Part shown: in pieces, positions 11,363 through 24,777 of the stretch | How the letters are laid out: each line of letters opens with the position of its first letter | Numbering within the stretch: the first letter of the stretch is position 1 | NCBI GenBank assembly: GCA_039720395.1 | Contig: CM077826.1 | Coordinates: 23,392,430-23,456,429 of the forward strand | Reading direction: 5' to 3' | Length of the DNA: 64,000 nucleotides | DNA from: Liquidambar formosana | Lineage: Eukaryota > Streptophyta > Magnoliopsida > Saxifragales > Altingiaceae | Position numbers and translations under genes: made by a program | The notes under the pieces: generated by a model | The model's input: only the letters and a program-made list of their open reading frames with translations | What the model was told of the DNA's origin: nothing | The model's database searches: none

Positions 11363-13016
11363 TGTTGGGAATCATACAAGAGGGAAAAATAGAAGTGCAG
11401 GAATATAAAAATTTTCCCTTTGATTCCGCAGCCCATGAATCTAACTATGCATATACAAAATCAAACCCTAACTATGAAGAGGGTTAGAACACTTACAGAA
11501 TTTTTGTCTTCTCCTTTTTGCTCCAAGCTTTGATTCCGGACAGCGGTGAATGAGCAGCCCAAGTGTGCTGCCTCCAACGGTATCCACACCTAGCTAGAGC
11601 TTCAAGTCCTTTCCACCTTTTCCTTGTTGTTGCTAGTGAAGGAGAAGAGAGGAGAGAGAGAGAGGGAGGCTGGAAAATCTGGACAGCCCCTTGGGATTTC
11701 AACTTGTGATGATGTCACACATCATAGTGTGGCTTATATAGTCCACACTAAGGGGGCCGGCCCTAGGGGGAAACCCTATTAGGGTGTGATGCAATTTCTC
11801 TAAATTGCACAATAACCCCTATAAATTATATCAAATATAAATAGGCCTCAAAGAACTATTCTTTATGCACTCATACCCTTTCTCTCATAGACTTTAAAGC
11901 TCATCTTGCATGATCAGTGTGTGAGCCATTGGGTTCACATCATCAAGTAGTAGGAATAGCACGAGGTGTGCACAATGGAACTCTTTCCATTTAGGGTCTA
12001 ATTGGAACTCCTTCCAATTCCCTAATTGATTATAACTCACTTATATCAATTAGGGCTTCTACTAACCATGAATAACACCTAGCATATGGTTCATGGTGTC
12101 GTCCTTAATGAAGTGAATATGTATCTATCAAAGAACCCTTCTGTTATAGTTTATAGGTTACAATTGCATCCTTCCATTTACACAATGTCTCCAATTGAAC
12201 TAATAGGACATGGAAGTCTGTCAAGTCCCTAGTTCAATTACTTTATACTCATTCATAAATATCAACTCAATGATGAACTTATGGAAACTCCTTTCCATAT
12301 TCACACTGCCATGGCCATGGACTGAATGAGTTATATTATGAATGCTATATGAGACATTCTCTCTCTTTTTCCTGAGAGTAATGGATTCCTTGTTGATCAC
12401 TCACATGCCTTCATACACATAACAATAGGGCCAATGAACACCTTTACAGACCCATGAATAGAATCTGCACTTAGTGTTATCAAACTTCTAAAGCTACATG
12501 CATAAGGTAACTATGGTGTCTCAGGTCTAAGGATTACTTGTACCACTATAACATTGAGAAACTGATTGACAGGCAGGTTAAAACTCCATTCAGTTTATCT
12601 CAAATCTTTGGTCACATTCAGTGTACCTATTCTATTAACAGGCACCCACCTGTTGGTTGTAGTGTCTCCACACAAATAGCTTGAGACCAGCTATCCTCCT
12701 ATAGAGTCAACCTAACAAGTGCTAGTCCTATGGTTCATTACTGTCCATCATAGTGAACCTTCAACTAGGAATGATTTAGGAGTTTAGTACAGAGATATAT
12801 TTACAGTCTCATAATTACAACTCTTTGTAATTCAATATTCTCAACTCTAACTCCTTGGACATATTATGTAAATATAAATGATGCATACAAACATAATAGA
12901 ATAAGCCCTTTTATTAAATCAATAATAAATGTGACATACATAAATGAAATCAAATGATTGTTCCTTTATCCCTAAACAATCATCTCTATGATTGGCTCTA
13001 GAGCATAACTCTAACA
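11363..13016 (-). repeat. E2 5' LTR with promoter
   Basis: This is a 1654-bp LTR. A TATA box (CTATATAAG on the minus strand) at about 11733-11741 is followed about 15 bases downstream by a TGACATCATCACA motif and then by a CT-rich tract around 11648-11672 where transcription or the early leader probably lies. It is almost identical to the 3' LTR. Confidence 0.9.
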
Positions 13017-13024
13017 ACAAGTTC

Positions 13025-13299
13025 ACCCTGTTCAACCTGTTTCTCAGTCTCTGGTTAAATGAATGGAGGATAGATGGAATGGTTGGAACTCTGCTACCCT
13101 AATTCAAAACACTAATGGACCTTATGAGCTTAGCAAGGAATACAAGAAGTGGTTATCTGAAGACATCGGTCACAAAGAGACGACAATGAGGGCTCAAGTA
13201 GCTGAGTTGATTGGGATTTCTCTACTGGGGGGTGAAAAGAGGCCAAGAAAGGATGACACCAAAGCGAACAAGACTACTGGAACAAAGAAGACTTCTTAG
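13025..13299 (+). pseudogene. Antisense ORF of G1 (DUF7745-like), 3' portion
   Basis: This is the continuation of the gene cut at 1306. After a stop near 13058 an ATG at 13063 begins MEDRWNGWNS, followed by GPYELSKEYKKWLSEDIGHKETTMRAQVAELIG and a basic tail ending KKTS at 13299. The segment with YELSKEYKKWLSEDIGH is typical of the C-terminal end of DUF7745 proteins. The two parts meet across the nested E1/E2 insertion once one copy of the duplicated AGTTC is discounted. Confidence 0.65.
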
Positions 13300-13582
13300 A
13301 GAGCAAAGAATTAGCAATCCTTTTGAATTTTAAGCATGTCAAGCACAATAATAGTCTTTCGAGACTTGCAATTATTACAAATAAAACTATTATCAATTTC
13401 TCTAGTTTTGAATGAATTGCCATCAAACAATTAACTTTGATTTATGAATTACTTTATACATTGTCATGCCCCTTGTTTTTTTTTCTTTTTCCTCAATTGG
13501 ACCGCACCCAAGGTAACTTTATGGGCTGCCTACGTATCTCCATCATGTTTGTAAACATTTTCTTCTTTTCTTTTCTTTCTTT

Positions 13583-13616
<34 letters not shown>

Positions 13617-13697
13617 GAATGATGGAGAATCAGGCCCTCGTAGTTCATGCTTTTCTTTCGCCTAGGCCGCCCTTATGGGTTTTCAACCTATTAAGCT
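13300..13697. other. Spacer between converging G1 genes
   Basis: The stop codons of the antisense ORF (plus) and of pol (minus) face each other across about 400 bp. The only marked feature is a T-rich run at about 13560-13616 that includes over 20 consecutive T. It could supply poly(A)-related signals for either strand. No gene is visible. Confidence 0.5.
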
Positions 13698-16600
13698 TTA
13701 CACATGGTATCTCTTGAGTTGATCTAAATTGGTTGGTTGAGAGAACTCTATTCCATCCAAATCCATCAATCGAAGTGCTCCTCCTAGCAATATCTCCTTT
13801 ATGATGTAGGGACCACCCTAGTTAGGCCTGAACTTGCCCCTTGGATCAAAGATAGGCGCGCGGATTTCCTTCAGCACTATGTCTCCATCTTTTAAGCCAC
13901 GATCCTTGACGCACTTGTTGAAAGCTCTAGCTATTCTATACTGATAACCTAGAACATGGTATAGGGCGTTTAAACGCCTTTCATCAAGCAGAACTAGCTC
14001 ATCATATCTGTTTCGTACCCAATCCATTTTAGACAGTTGATCTTCCATTACCATCCTGAGAGAAGGAATTTCTAACTCAATTAGGAGTACTGCTTCCATG
14101 CTATAAACTAATGAGTACGGCGTAGCACCTGTGGAAGATCTGATTGAAGTGCAATATCCCTATAAGACGAGTGGCAACCTTTCTGACCAATCATTGTACT
14201 TCTTAGCCGACTTTTGTAGCATGTTCTTTATATTCTTGTTAGCTGCTTCAACTGCTCCATTTGTCTGTGGCCTATAAGGAGAGGACTTATGAACTCGAAT
14301 GCTATACTTCTGCACGATTTCTTCTACCTCGCCTCAGAAGTGCTGTCCATTCTTTGATATGATCTCATGTGGAACCCCATATCGGCAAATGATGTGGGTC
14401 TTAATGAAATGAGCCACTTGCTTTGACCCCAAGGTTTTGTAGGACTTCGCCTCTACCCACTTAGTAAAGTAATCAATTGCCACCAAGATAAACTCATGAC
14501 CTTCCTTTGACTTAGGATGGATCTTTCCAATGATATCTATTCCCCAAGTGAAAAGGGCCAAGGGGATGACATAGTATTCGAAGGCATTGATGGAAGGCAA
14601 AGATTTGACAATTAGGCACTTCTTGACATGCATATGACAATCTCTTTCCATGGTGGTCCAATAGTAACCGAGGCGAGCAATCTTCTTAGCTAGCATATAA
14701 CTATTCATGTGAGGTGCCCCTGCTCCTTTATGTACTTCTTCAATTATTCTTTGAGCTTTTTCCTTCGTCACACAAAGCAAGTGGATACCGTCGTAGGATC
14801 GTTTGTATAACTTTCCTCCACACATGATGTAGTGGGTAGCCAATCTTCTCAGCGTATGCCTGTCAACCTTCGAAGCTCCTTCAGGATATTCCCTTTTCTC
14901 TACGAACCTCTGGATGTCATAGAACCACGGACACCCATCTGTTGCTTGACTATTCTGAATACTACAGTTGTACACTGGTTCTTTTCTTCCTTCAATCACG
15001 AGTGGACAAACATTTCTACCTTCTAGGATTTCCTCCATGGACGCAAGTGTAGCGAGAGCGTCAGCAAAGCGGTTCTTTACCCTTGGCAAGTAGTAGAACT
15101 CTATTTTGTTGAATTCTTTGGTAAGTGCTTCTAGATAAGCATGATAGGGTAACAACTTCTCGTCTCGAGTCTTCCATTCTCCTCTGATTTGGTAGATAAT
15201 CAAGGCTGAGTCTCCGTACACTTCTAACTCTTCAACTTCCAACTCTAAGGCTGCTTCCAACCCTAGAATGCAAGCTTTATATTTGGTGATGTTGTTTGTG
15301 GCCTCGAACCCTAACTTCATTGCCAGAGGGGTGTGGGCGTCATCAGGAGAAATCAATAAGACTTCAATGCCATAGCCCCTTTTATTTGCAGCGCCGTCGA
15401 AGTAGACTTTCCATGGCTTATTTTCTATCTCCAATATGTCCTCGTCGGGGAACCCTTGTTCAATGCTATCTCCTTCTGAAACTGGATTCTCGGCCAAGTG
15501 TTCTGAAATGACTCTCCCTTTTATCGAGCTCTGTACCACATACTTGATATCAAATTTAGATAACAACATCAACCACTGCACAGTACGATAGGTTAACATC
15601 GGCTTTTCAAGTAGATATTTGAGTGGATCTATGCAACTAACAAGGAACACTTGGAAAGATAGCATGTAATGGCGGAGTTTTTGGGAGGCCCACACCAAGG
15701 CCACGCAAGTCTTTTCTACAGCGTTATAGTTCACCTCATAGTTTGTCATTTTCTTACTCAGATAGTAAATGGCATTCTCTTTTCTCAACTCTTCTAAGTA
15801 TTGTGCGAGCATTGCCCCCATAGCAGTTTCTGTGACGGTTAAGTATAGCAACAACGGCTCTCCTTCTCTAGGTGGAACCAGTATCGGTGGATTGCTTAAG
15901 TAGCATTTAATGGCTTCAAAAGCATTCTGGCATTCCTCGTTCCATTCTTTCGGTTCTCCTTTCTTTAGCAGCTTGAAAACGGGCTCACAAATGGTAGTGA
16001 GTTGAGCTATGAACCGATTTATGTACTGCAATCTTCCCAAGAAACCTCGGATTTCCTTCTCATTCTTAGGCGGCGGTATCTCTAGAATGGCCTTGATCTT
16101 GCTTGGATCCACTTCAATTCCCCTCTGTATTATCATGAAACCTAGTAACTTTCCCGCAGTGACTCCAAAAGCACATTTCTGAGGGTTGAGGCGAAGATTG
16201 TACTTTATGATTCGATCGAAGAACTTTCTGAGCACAGCTACATGTCCTTCCCTATCTTTTGACTTGATAATCATGTCGTCGACGTAAACCTCGACTTCTT
16301 TGTGTATCATGTCATGCAATAAGGTGGTAGCAGCTCTCTTATAAGTCGTCCCTGTATTCTTTAACCCGAATGGCATTACTTTGTAACAATAGGTCCCCCA
16401 CTGAGTAATGAAGGATGTTTTCTCCATATCTTCTGGTGCCATCTTGATCTGATTGTAACCCGAGAAACCGTCCATGAAAGAAAGAAGAGCGTGCCCTGCG
16501 GTACTATTGACTAACACGTCAATGTGTGGTAGTGGGAAGTCATCCTTAGGGCACGCTTTATTCAAATCACGAAAGTCTACACACATACGCACTCTGCCAT

Positions 16601-17079
16601 CCTTCTTTGGGACTGGTACTATATTTGCAAGCCATTCAGGGTACTCCACGACCTTAAGGAACTTAGCTTCTATCTGCATGATCACCTCTTCCTTTATCTT
16701 CAACGCCCACTCAGGCTTTATTCTCCTCAACTTCTGCTTAACAGGCTTCATGTTAGGATTGGTTGAAATGCGATATTGCACTATGTCTGTGTCTACTCTG
16801 GGCATATCTTCATAAGACCAGGCGAACACTTCAAGATTTTCTCTCAACAACTCAACCAATTGTTCTTTTTCAAAAGGGGAAAGTGTTGTACCAATTTTAA
16901 TTATTTTTGGCCATTCATTTGTCCCTAGATTAATTGATTCTAATTCTTCTGTAATTGGTTGTGCTATCCCTTTATTCCTTTGCTCGATGAGCTCGGGAGG
17001 GATATTAGCGTCTCTAGGGTCTATTTCCATGCCACACACATTAAGAGACAAAAAGGCGCGAAGACAATGGATATAATCT
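13698..17079 (-). pseudogene. G1 pol exon 2: reverse transcriptase, dual RNase H and integrase
   Basis: One frame runs from the predicted acceptor at 17080 to a TAA at 13698-13700. It has three internal stops: TGA at 14334-14336, TAG at 14160-14162 and TAG at 13818-13820. Numbering from codon 17105, RT shows VDFRDLNKACPKDDFPLPHID near 176-196, MPFGLKN near 244-250 and YVDD at 274-277. A first RNase H follows in which the usual catalytic Asp context reads VTETAMGAML. A second RNase H (YFDGAANKRGYG..., YKACILGLEAAL, YGDSALI, NRFADALATLA) is the extra domain that marks the Tat lineage. Integrase keeps WGIDIIG and NGAVEAANKNIK, but its second catalytic Asp is Lys (ISKNGQHF) and its zinc finger reads CLIVK in place of CxxC. 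The protein cannot be functional. Confidence 0.9.
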
Positions 17080-17228
17080 CTGCGAGAAAATAAAGAAAGT
17101 ACCAATCACTAATTGAAGACTCTGAAATAGCAAAACAACACTTACAACAACTCTAAAGGACTCAATAAATGAAATACTTAAAACAAAGACAGATTGTTTG
17201 CTGACTCAAGACTCAAAAGAAAACCTAC
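17080..17228 (-). other. Predicted intron of G1 between protease and RT
   Basis: Reading the minus strand, the gag-protease frame ends KEESKPIEDM then TAG. A donor AT|GTAGGT lies just before that stop (G of GT at 17228). A pyrimidine-rich acceptor TTTTCTCGCAG|A ends at 17080. Removing these 149 nt joins a codon with two bases left over to an exon starting with its third base, so the frame passes into RT without the stop (K-P-I-E-D-I-D-Y-I-H). Ogre elements are known to splice an intron at this position. The exact sites are my inference. Confidence 0.55.
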
Positions 17229-17280
17229 ATATCCTCTATTGGCTTAGACTCTTCTTTCTTTGGAATAAGAACGGGGGATC

Positions 17281-17285
17281 CTTCG
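17281..17285. repeat. Target site duplication CTTCG of E3, left copy
   Basis: CTTCG is found here and at 26976-26980, directly outside both LTR termini of E3. Joining across it keeps the reading frame of the G1 protease linker. Confidence 0.92.
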
Positions 17286-18943
17286 TGTTGGGAATCGAAC
17301 AAGAGGGAAAAATAGAAGTGCGGAATATAAAAATTTTTCCTGCGATTCCCAATCCCATGAATCTAACTATGCATAACACAAAATCAAACCCTAACTACAA
17401 TGAGGGTTAGAACACTTACAGAATTTTTGTCTTCTCCTTTTTGCTCCAAGCTTTGATTCCGGACAGCGGTGAATGAGCAGCCCAAGTGTGCTGCCTCCAA
17501 CGGTATCCACACCTAGCTAGAGCTTCAAGCCTTTTCTTTCCTTTTCCTTGTTGTTGCTAGAGGTGAAGAAGAGAGAGAGAGAGAAGAGAGCCTCCAAAGG
17601 GTTGGACGGCTAGGGTTTATTGTGCAAGCCTCTTATGCCATGTCACACATAAGTGTGACTTATATAGGCAGCCCACTAAAGGGGGCTGGCCATGGGGAAG
17701 AAACCCTAATAGGGTTATGTGTAATTACACTTAATTGCACATTAACCCCTATTATTTGTATCAAATACAAATAGGCCTATAAAGAACTATTCTTTATTCA
17801 CTAAAACCCTTTCTCTCATAGACTTTAAAGCCCTTCTTGCATGATCAGTGTGTGACCCATTGGGTTCACATCATTAAGTAGTAGGAATAGCACGAGGTGT
17901 GCACAATGGAACTCTTTCCATTTAGGGTCTAATTGGAACTCCTTCCAATTCCCTAATTGATTATAACTCACTTATATCAATTAGGGCTTCTACTAACCAT
18001 GAGTAACACCTAGCATATGGCTCATGGTGTGGTCCTTAATGAGGTGAATAGTCATTTACAAAGAACCCTTCTGTTATAGTTTATAGGTTACAATTGCATC
18101 CTTCCTTCAACACAATGTCTCCAATTGAACTAATAGGACATGGAAGTCTGTCAAGTCCCTAGTTCAATTACTTTATACTCATTCATAGATATCAACTCAT
18201 TGATGAACTCATGAAACTCTTTTCATATTCATCCTACCATGGCCATGGATTTAATGAGTTATATTATGAATGCTATATGAGACATTCTCTCTCTTTTTCC
18301 TGAGAGTGATGGATCCCTTGTTGATCACTCACATGCCTTCATACACATAGCAGTAGGGCCAATGAACACCTTTGCAGACCCCTGAATAGGATCTACACTT
18401 AGTGTTATCAAACTTCTAAAGCTACATGCATAAGGCAACTATGGTGTCTCAGGTCTAAGGATTACTTGTACCACTATAACAATGAGAAACTGATTGACAG
18501 GCAGGATAAAACTCCATTCAGTTTATCTCATATCTTTGGTCACATTTAGTGTACCTATTCTTATAATAGGCACCCACTTGTTGGTTGTAGTGTCTCCACA
18601 CAAATAGCTTGAGACTAGCTATCCTCCTATAGAGTCAACCTAACAAGTGCTAGTCCTATGGTTCATTATTGTCCATCATAGTGAACCTTCAACTAGGAAT
18701 GCTTAAGGAGTTTAGTACAGAGATATATCTATAGTCTCAAAATTACAACTCTTTGTAATTCCATATTCTCAACTCTAACTCCATGGACATATTATGTAAA
18801 TATAAATGATGCATATAAACATAATAGAATAAGCCCTTTTATTAAATCAATAATAAATGTGACATACATAAATGAAATCAAATGATTGTTCCTAATCCCT
18901 AAACAATCATCTCTATGATTGGCTCTAGGGCATAATCCTAACA
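17286..18943 (-). repeat. E3 3' LTR
   Basis: This is a 1658-bp LTR bounded by TGTTGGGAATCG and AATCCTAACA on the plus strand (subfamily B). A TATA box (CCTATATAAG on the minus strand) is near 17657-17667. It is nearly identical to 25318-26975. Confidence 0.92.
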
Positions 18944-18954
18944 ATCTCCCACTT
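18944..18954 (-). other. Polypurine tract of E3
   Basis: AAGTGGGAGAT on the minus strand abuts the 3' LTR, identical to the tract of E2. Confidence 0.85.
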
Positions 18955-21870
18955 GCACTAAAGCCAATCGACCATGTATCGCATACCTATCTTCTCAAGA
19001 TGTTGGTCTTAGACATAACCAATTATGTTTTAAAGCTTTAGTCAGTAGGTCTAGAAAAACTTATGTAGATAATATCTTCTGTAATGTATCTATTACCTCT
19101 TCCAATGATTCTTCTAATCACTTGGAATTGTCGCTCTATGTGTTTGGACTTTTGATGAGACCGTGATTCCTATACTTGAGCTATAGACCCATTGTTGTCA
19201 CAAAACAAGGTGTGGGCAACTCAATGGAAGGAACAACTCCAAGTTCTAAATGAACTTATAGATCCAAACAGTCTCCTAGACAATGCGACAATTAATTCAC
19301 CCTTAATAATGGAATCCACTGTATCTTTCATACAGTTCTTCCATTAAATATTTCACCAACTAAAGTGAATATAAAATATACCCCATATGGATTATATCCA
19401 AATCCATATACCCATCTACTATGAGTTTACAATTTCCATATACAATCCAATATTCCAAATTTGAATTGACTGATAACTATTTGTAAAAATTACAACATAA
19501 TAGATATCAGGTTCAATACATAGTGTAGAATAAGGCTTCTTAACACTTTAAGAACCTTACTTGTGTTATCCTAGGGCACATGCCCTTGAATAATGAATTC
19601 TTATCTGAAGTAAATCAGACCTCCCTTAGAATTCTCCATGTTGAACTCCTTCAACATTTCAACTATGTTTAATGACTTGGAGATACTTAGCAATCTATAT
19701 GATCTATCTCTATAGATCTTGTTGGATGCTTCTACCAAATCTTTCATGAATTAGTTTTTCTCCAAAAACCAAAACTTTACATTAGATAACATTCATATAT
19801 CATTCATAATGATTAGGATGTCATCTATACTTAGGATAAAGAAAACCGATCGCACTCCCACTAACCTTTTAGACACTCATGGTCCATCTATACAATGAGA
19901 GAAATCAAACAATTTGATTACTTCAACTTTATAGATGTTCTAATTATGAGAACCTTGTAGTCTATTAATAGACTTCTATAACTTACACACTTTTATGGTT
20001 TTTCACCATTTGATATAACATCTTTATATCCTTTTTGACATATCTCATATTCAAAATGTGTGTTTATAGATAACAAGATCCAAATGGATTTCAGCATAAC
20101 TATTATCAAACAAGTTTCTTTATAGACAACTTTTTGCCTATGTTGAAAACATTCTTAAATAGCCAAGCCTTTTAGGTCTCTACCTGTCCATATTGGATTT
20201 AATGACTCTTAGTCATTTCTCGAGTTGATGTGAAACATCGTCTAGTCATAATCAATAGGATTATCTTGGTGATCTTTATCACCAAAGAACAATTCTTTCA
20301 CATTCTAATAGAGATACAATATCTCTCTTATGTTAAGAAATATCCAATTTGATCTATGAAAAGATTGTAGTGTAGTTAAGGGTTTTGTCTCAACAGAGAC
20401 AAGGGTTGGATCTTTGTTCGTTTGTGGCTTTACAGACAATTCTATAAATTCTATCTGCTTTTGCATCTTTCTTGAATGAACTCTTTCTCAAGAAAATCCA
20501 GCAAACATCCTAATGGACAACTTTTGTTCATTAGGGTAATAGAAATACTATCCCAACCACTTTTGGGATATACCACAATTCAACACTTACTTGACCGTAT
20601 TTCCAGATTGTCTACATTATGTTTCCAGACATACGTAGCACAAGCCCAAGCCTTAACTTCTTTAAGTTGGGTTTCTTCCCATATCATATCCGATATAATT
20701 GGGAAAAAACTGGAGTGAACCCTAAATTATCAATATGTAGCAATTTTAAGGTATATCCTAGATGGATACATTAGTAAAACTCATCATGGATCAAACCATA
20801 TCTTAATAGGGTTCAATTCGTTCTCTTAGATTCACCATTGAGCTATGGTATTCTAAGATGAGTCTACTGTAATTGAATGCATGCTCTACATGACTATATA
20901 CATCACAATGTATTAGTCAAATTATAAATGTAACTCATTTACTTCACCAAGTAAAAGATGGGTTTGGTCATCTCATAACCAAGTCATAATCGTTACATTT
21001 AAATGAGAGTCTCTACATCTCTTGTATTCTCGGAATACGTTGCATTCGCTCTAATTAGTCATTTAAATTCAGAAATCAAATTTCTAGAATGTCTTAAATG
21101 ACCTAGTTAAGAAATAAGTTCCCAAAATTAATCTAGCAACTCTTGCTCTATTAAAATTTTTAAAGGTAACTTATTATCTACTTAACTTTCTGCTTCGATT
21201 TAGATTACACTAGAATCCAAAAACCAAGAAGCAGAACTAATCAATAATTTAGTTTAGAGCATGAACCAAAACTTCAAAAGTTTGGTTCTTCTAGGAAGAC
21301 TGATACTTTATCAAGTTCCCTTTACAATACCTTATGTTTACTACAAAATAATTATATTTATTTGTCTTTGACTTTTCAAGACTTGATTTCCTCTATGCTT
21401 CCATTTTAAATCACATCTAGCTTCTCAAGCTATTCTATGTGATTAATCATTTTTCAAAAGAATGATTATTAATAAACAACTTTTATTACATCCTAGTCCA
21501 GAAGAAGTCCTTTACAAGTACTATACTTTATAGTATTATTTTACTCACAATACAACCTTTGTATGTGATGTAGGACATCAAAGGCACTTGCATTGACTAA
21601 TTTTGCTTCTGAAGCTCATTAGTCATCAATACTATCATATAGCATGGCAACAAGATGCCAATTGCGCATAGTGTCTTTTTCTTCTTAGGATGTTTTATGG
21701 AGGGCCTTTAATAAAAGGCCTAATAGCATATAAACAATCTTTTGAAGTTGAGAACAATTCTCAATTTCCTAAGTCAATCAAAGAAATCGGGTTTAGTCAA
21801 ACTATCAATATCCTATATATTAGGAAATAGGGGTTTTGAGGTGAGTAATTAGGTAATCTACATAAACAAA
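18955..21870 (-). pseudogene. E3 degenerate gag-pol remnant
   Basis: The minus strand can be followed against the pol of E2 from its 3' end (the RNase H region with the TGGACTTTTGATGAGACCG word, near 19141) through RT and integrase to a gag start remnant near 21845. Indels and stops are everywhere and similarity is far lower than in the leader or LTRs. None of the catalytic motifs can be read in a continuous frame. It is a fossil coding region, kept at roughly its original length, inside an otherwise well-preserved element. Confidence 0.8.
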
Positions 21871-22007
21871 GAATTAGATTTCATTTTTATCCATAATGAT
21901 TGGGTCTTTAATCATATGGTACCTCCCACTATTTTATCAAATTCCATACACCCTCTAATGGAATTCGGGAATCTCATTCCTAATGGGGATTGGGGTCCCA
22001 CTGTGAC

Positions 22008-22228
22008 CTAGAAGCCTCACATGTTAGTTTCTTGGCTTCTAACCCACAATGAGAAGACAACTCTTTGTCTATTGCTTCATAAGCAAGTTCCAATCGTTTT
22101 GCCTCTAGGGAACATACACCTCACATGTTAGTTTCTTGGAATACTTCCCTAGTTAAGTTAAACCCATCATTCACACAGGTATGTTTCGCCAAATATATAC
22201 CTCACATGTTAGTTTCTTGGTATATACC
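22008..22228 (-). promoter_or_regulatory. E3 leader hairpin array, shared 17-nt loop
   Basis: H3 is at 22008-22042, H2 at 22108-22149 and H1 at 22189-22228. All three loops are AAGAAACTAACATGTGA in transcript sense. The H3 stem is TTAGAAGCC/GGCTTCTAG; the U-G pair of E5 is here a C-G pair. H2 pairs GTATTCC with GGTGTAT plus an outer GGG/CCC. H1 pairs TATATACC with GGTATATA. Confidence 0.7.
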
Positions 22229-24777
22229 AGTTTAGGCACCCCATGATATCTCATATGTGATAGTTTCAAGTAATGTCTTTAACATGGGTAGCTCCTACAT
22301 GTCTGCAGCCAGGTACCCACATTAAGGGACGTTAGATGATCCTATAATGATGGAAGGCAATGAAGAATTCATTCCCCAATGACTTCTCCATTTTCAACTT
22401 AATATTAAATAAGAGGGGTTTTAAAGGGTCTCATCAAATTAACATGCATCCTATGTATCAAAATTTAAATATATAAATTATGCTATTTATAATCGTACAT
22501 CTCATGCTATTATAAATCATACATCGCATGCTATTATATATCAACATATATAAAGTACCATATTTTGATATTAGTCCCTAAGTGAATAGGTAACATATAC
22601 CAAACTATAGTATTGGAGCTAATACAATTATCTCATAAATTAAAGCTCCCACTATGATGATTATGGACTTTGAGAGGATTCAATCCAAGCCAATAGATTG
22701 AATCCAAGGTCTAAGGTGGGTGTAGGTGATCGTAAAATAAACCATTCGTAACATGCATGCTTTCTTGAAAAACTTCTCTAAGCTTTCAAGTCCTTCAATC
22801 TGCTCCCTTGGCTTGATGGTCTGCACCATTGGCTTGTTGGGCTCCGTCATACTCCTTTGGGTCCACCATGCTCCTTAGTGCGCTCTCGATTACATAACAT
22901 TTACATAATATATAGAAAGGGATACATAAGGGGAATGTGGGGTACATAAGAGAATGATAGAGAGAGAGGGAAGGTGGCATGCAAGCCCCAAATAATAAAT
23001 TGCATCACCATAATAAAATTACAACTCTTGAAAAATTATTACAACCCATTCATAAGACGGCCAATCACAATTGGTTTAAGGGGTATAGTCCATAATCATC
23101 ATCTAAACACATACATACAATCTCATTGCATAATGTAAAGAAAAACTGTAAGCATTAAAACATATGGGCATTATGGTAATTCTCTTGAATGATTTACATT
23201 AATCTCATTAATGCATCCTAATCTTATTAGGTTTAAACAAAAATATCCAGAATTAAATAAAGTCTTAACATTTAAGACATTTAGTTTCAATTAATCAAAT
23301 TAATAGAAACATATAAAGTTTCCTAAAATAACTCTAATATTCAATATTAGGGTTTCCTTATTTAAACAAAACAATTTCATTTAATTAAGAATTTCCAGAT
23401 TTTAATTTAATCCCCAATTGTATTTTAAACCATTTGAAACATTATAAAATTAATCAATGTTAATTAAATAATTAACATGGGAATTAAATAAAATCAATTA
23501 AATGATGAATTAGTGTATTAGGGTTTCCTAAAACCCTAAACCCTAAATGCATAACCCTAAACCCTAAATGCAAGCCCTAATCATTAAATGCCTTATGATT
23601 GGTCATTTAATGTCCAATCATTAAAACCCTAGGTTCATACGGTATTTAATAAAAGGGATTAGGGTTTAATTAATGCCAAATAGGGTATTTATTACCCTTA
23701 ATTAATTACACTAATTAGGGTTATCAAAAACCCTAACCCTAGACATCATTAATGGTATTAATTATGCCCTAACAATTAATAACCATGATTGGTCATTTAA
23801 TGACCAATCATTAACTCTTAATTAAGGTAATTAATATTCCAATTAGGGTTTTAATTAATGCCATAATGAAATTAGGGTTTCATCATTAACTCAAAATTAG
23901 GGTTTCATCCTTAACTCTATGCAGCCGTCACTACCAGGGGGCTGCCTGAGCTTGGCTAGGCTGCCATGGCCACCAACGACTGTGGGAGGCCATGGCCAGT
24001 CATGGGAGAACATCCTAGGGGTGTGGGACAAGCCTCTGGACATGTGAGAAGTGGTGGAAGTGGCTGCCATCATCAAGAACAATCAGGGTTTCCAAAACCC
24101 ATTGCTGGAGCCATTGTTGCAGACCTTGAAGGTCACAATAGCTTCTAAATCCTTATCAATTCGACTCCTCCATTGAAACCAGCTTTTGTATCATGTCCCT
24201 ACATGAAATACTAAGCTAATAGAAGAGGTTTGGATGATCAAATCATCACCAATTGTTCTAAACAATTAAAACAACAGTAGGCTGCCCAGAATTTGACAGC
24301 ACACTGTCCATGGTCAGAAATTGATTTAAAACCCAGCAAGATGAATGAATTAGGCTACCAAACGAATTTTCCCAGTATCCTACATGTCTTAGGAAACTAA
24401 TGCAATTGGTTTCATGCAATTTGAAGTTCCCTAACTCAAGTTCTAATCAAAACTCCATTGATGACTTTTCTGCAGAAAAATTCTGCTATGCTGTTTATGA
24501 AAAATTTTCAAACTTTTTGAATCTTTTTCCTTCAAAACCTTTTTGAAACTTAAAGAAAATCATATACACATGATATATAATGATCCTACAATGATTTGCC
24601 ATCATAAATACGGCAGCTTTAATTAGAATTAATTGCAAGAACCTTAGGGTTCTAAAACCCAGATTCAGCCTCCATGGTGTTCTTCTCCTTCTTCCTTCTG
24701 TTCTAGCATCTTAATCCAATTATGATGCATCTAAATGCTTGGGAACCTTTCCCTACCATGTCTAGAACATAAGCCAA

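Larger units (their letters stand above)
3014..13016 (-). mobile_element. E2: near-complete Angela/BARE-like Ty1-copia retrotransposon
   Basis: E2 is 10,003 bp, flanked by ACAAG at 3009-3013 and 13017-13021. The order on the minus strand is 5' LTR, PBS, a roughly 3-kb leader, gag-protease, integrase-RT-RNase H, PPT and 3' LTR. The two LTRs are both 1654 bp and differ by about a dozen positions by eye, so insertion is fairly recent. The LTR start (TGTTAG...ATGCCCTAGAGCC), the long LTR, the long leader and Gag residues such as [17 protein letters not shown] place it in the Angela clade. Two defects make it probably non-autonomous: an in-frame loss of about 97 codons in gag and a one-base deletion between protease and integrase. 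Confidence 0.92.
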
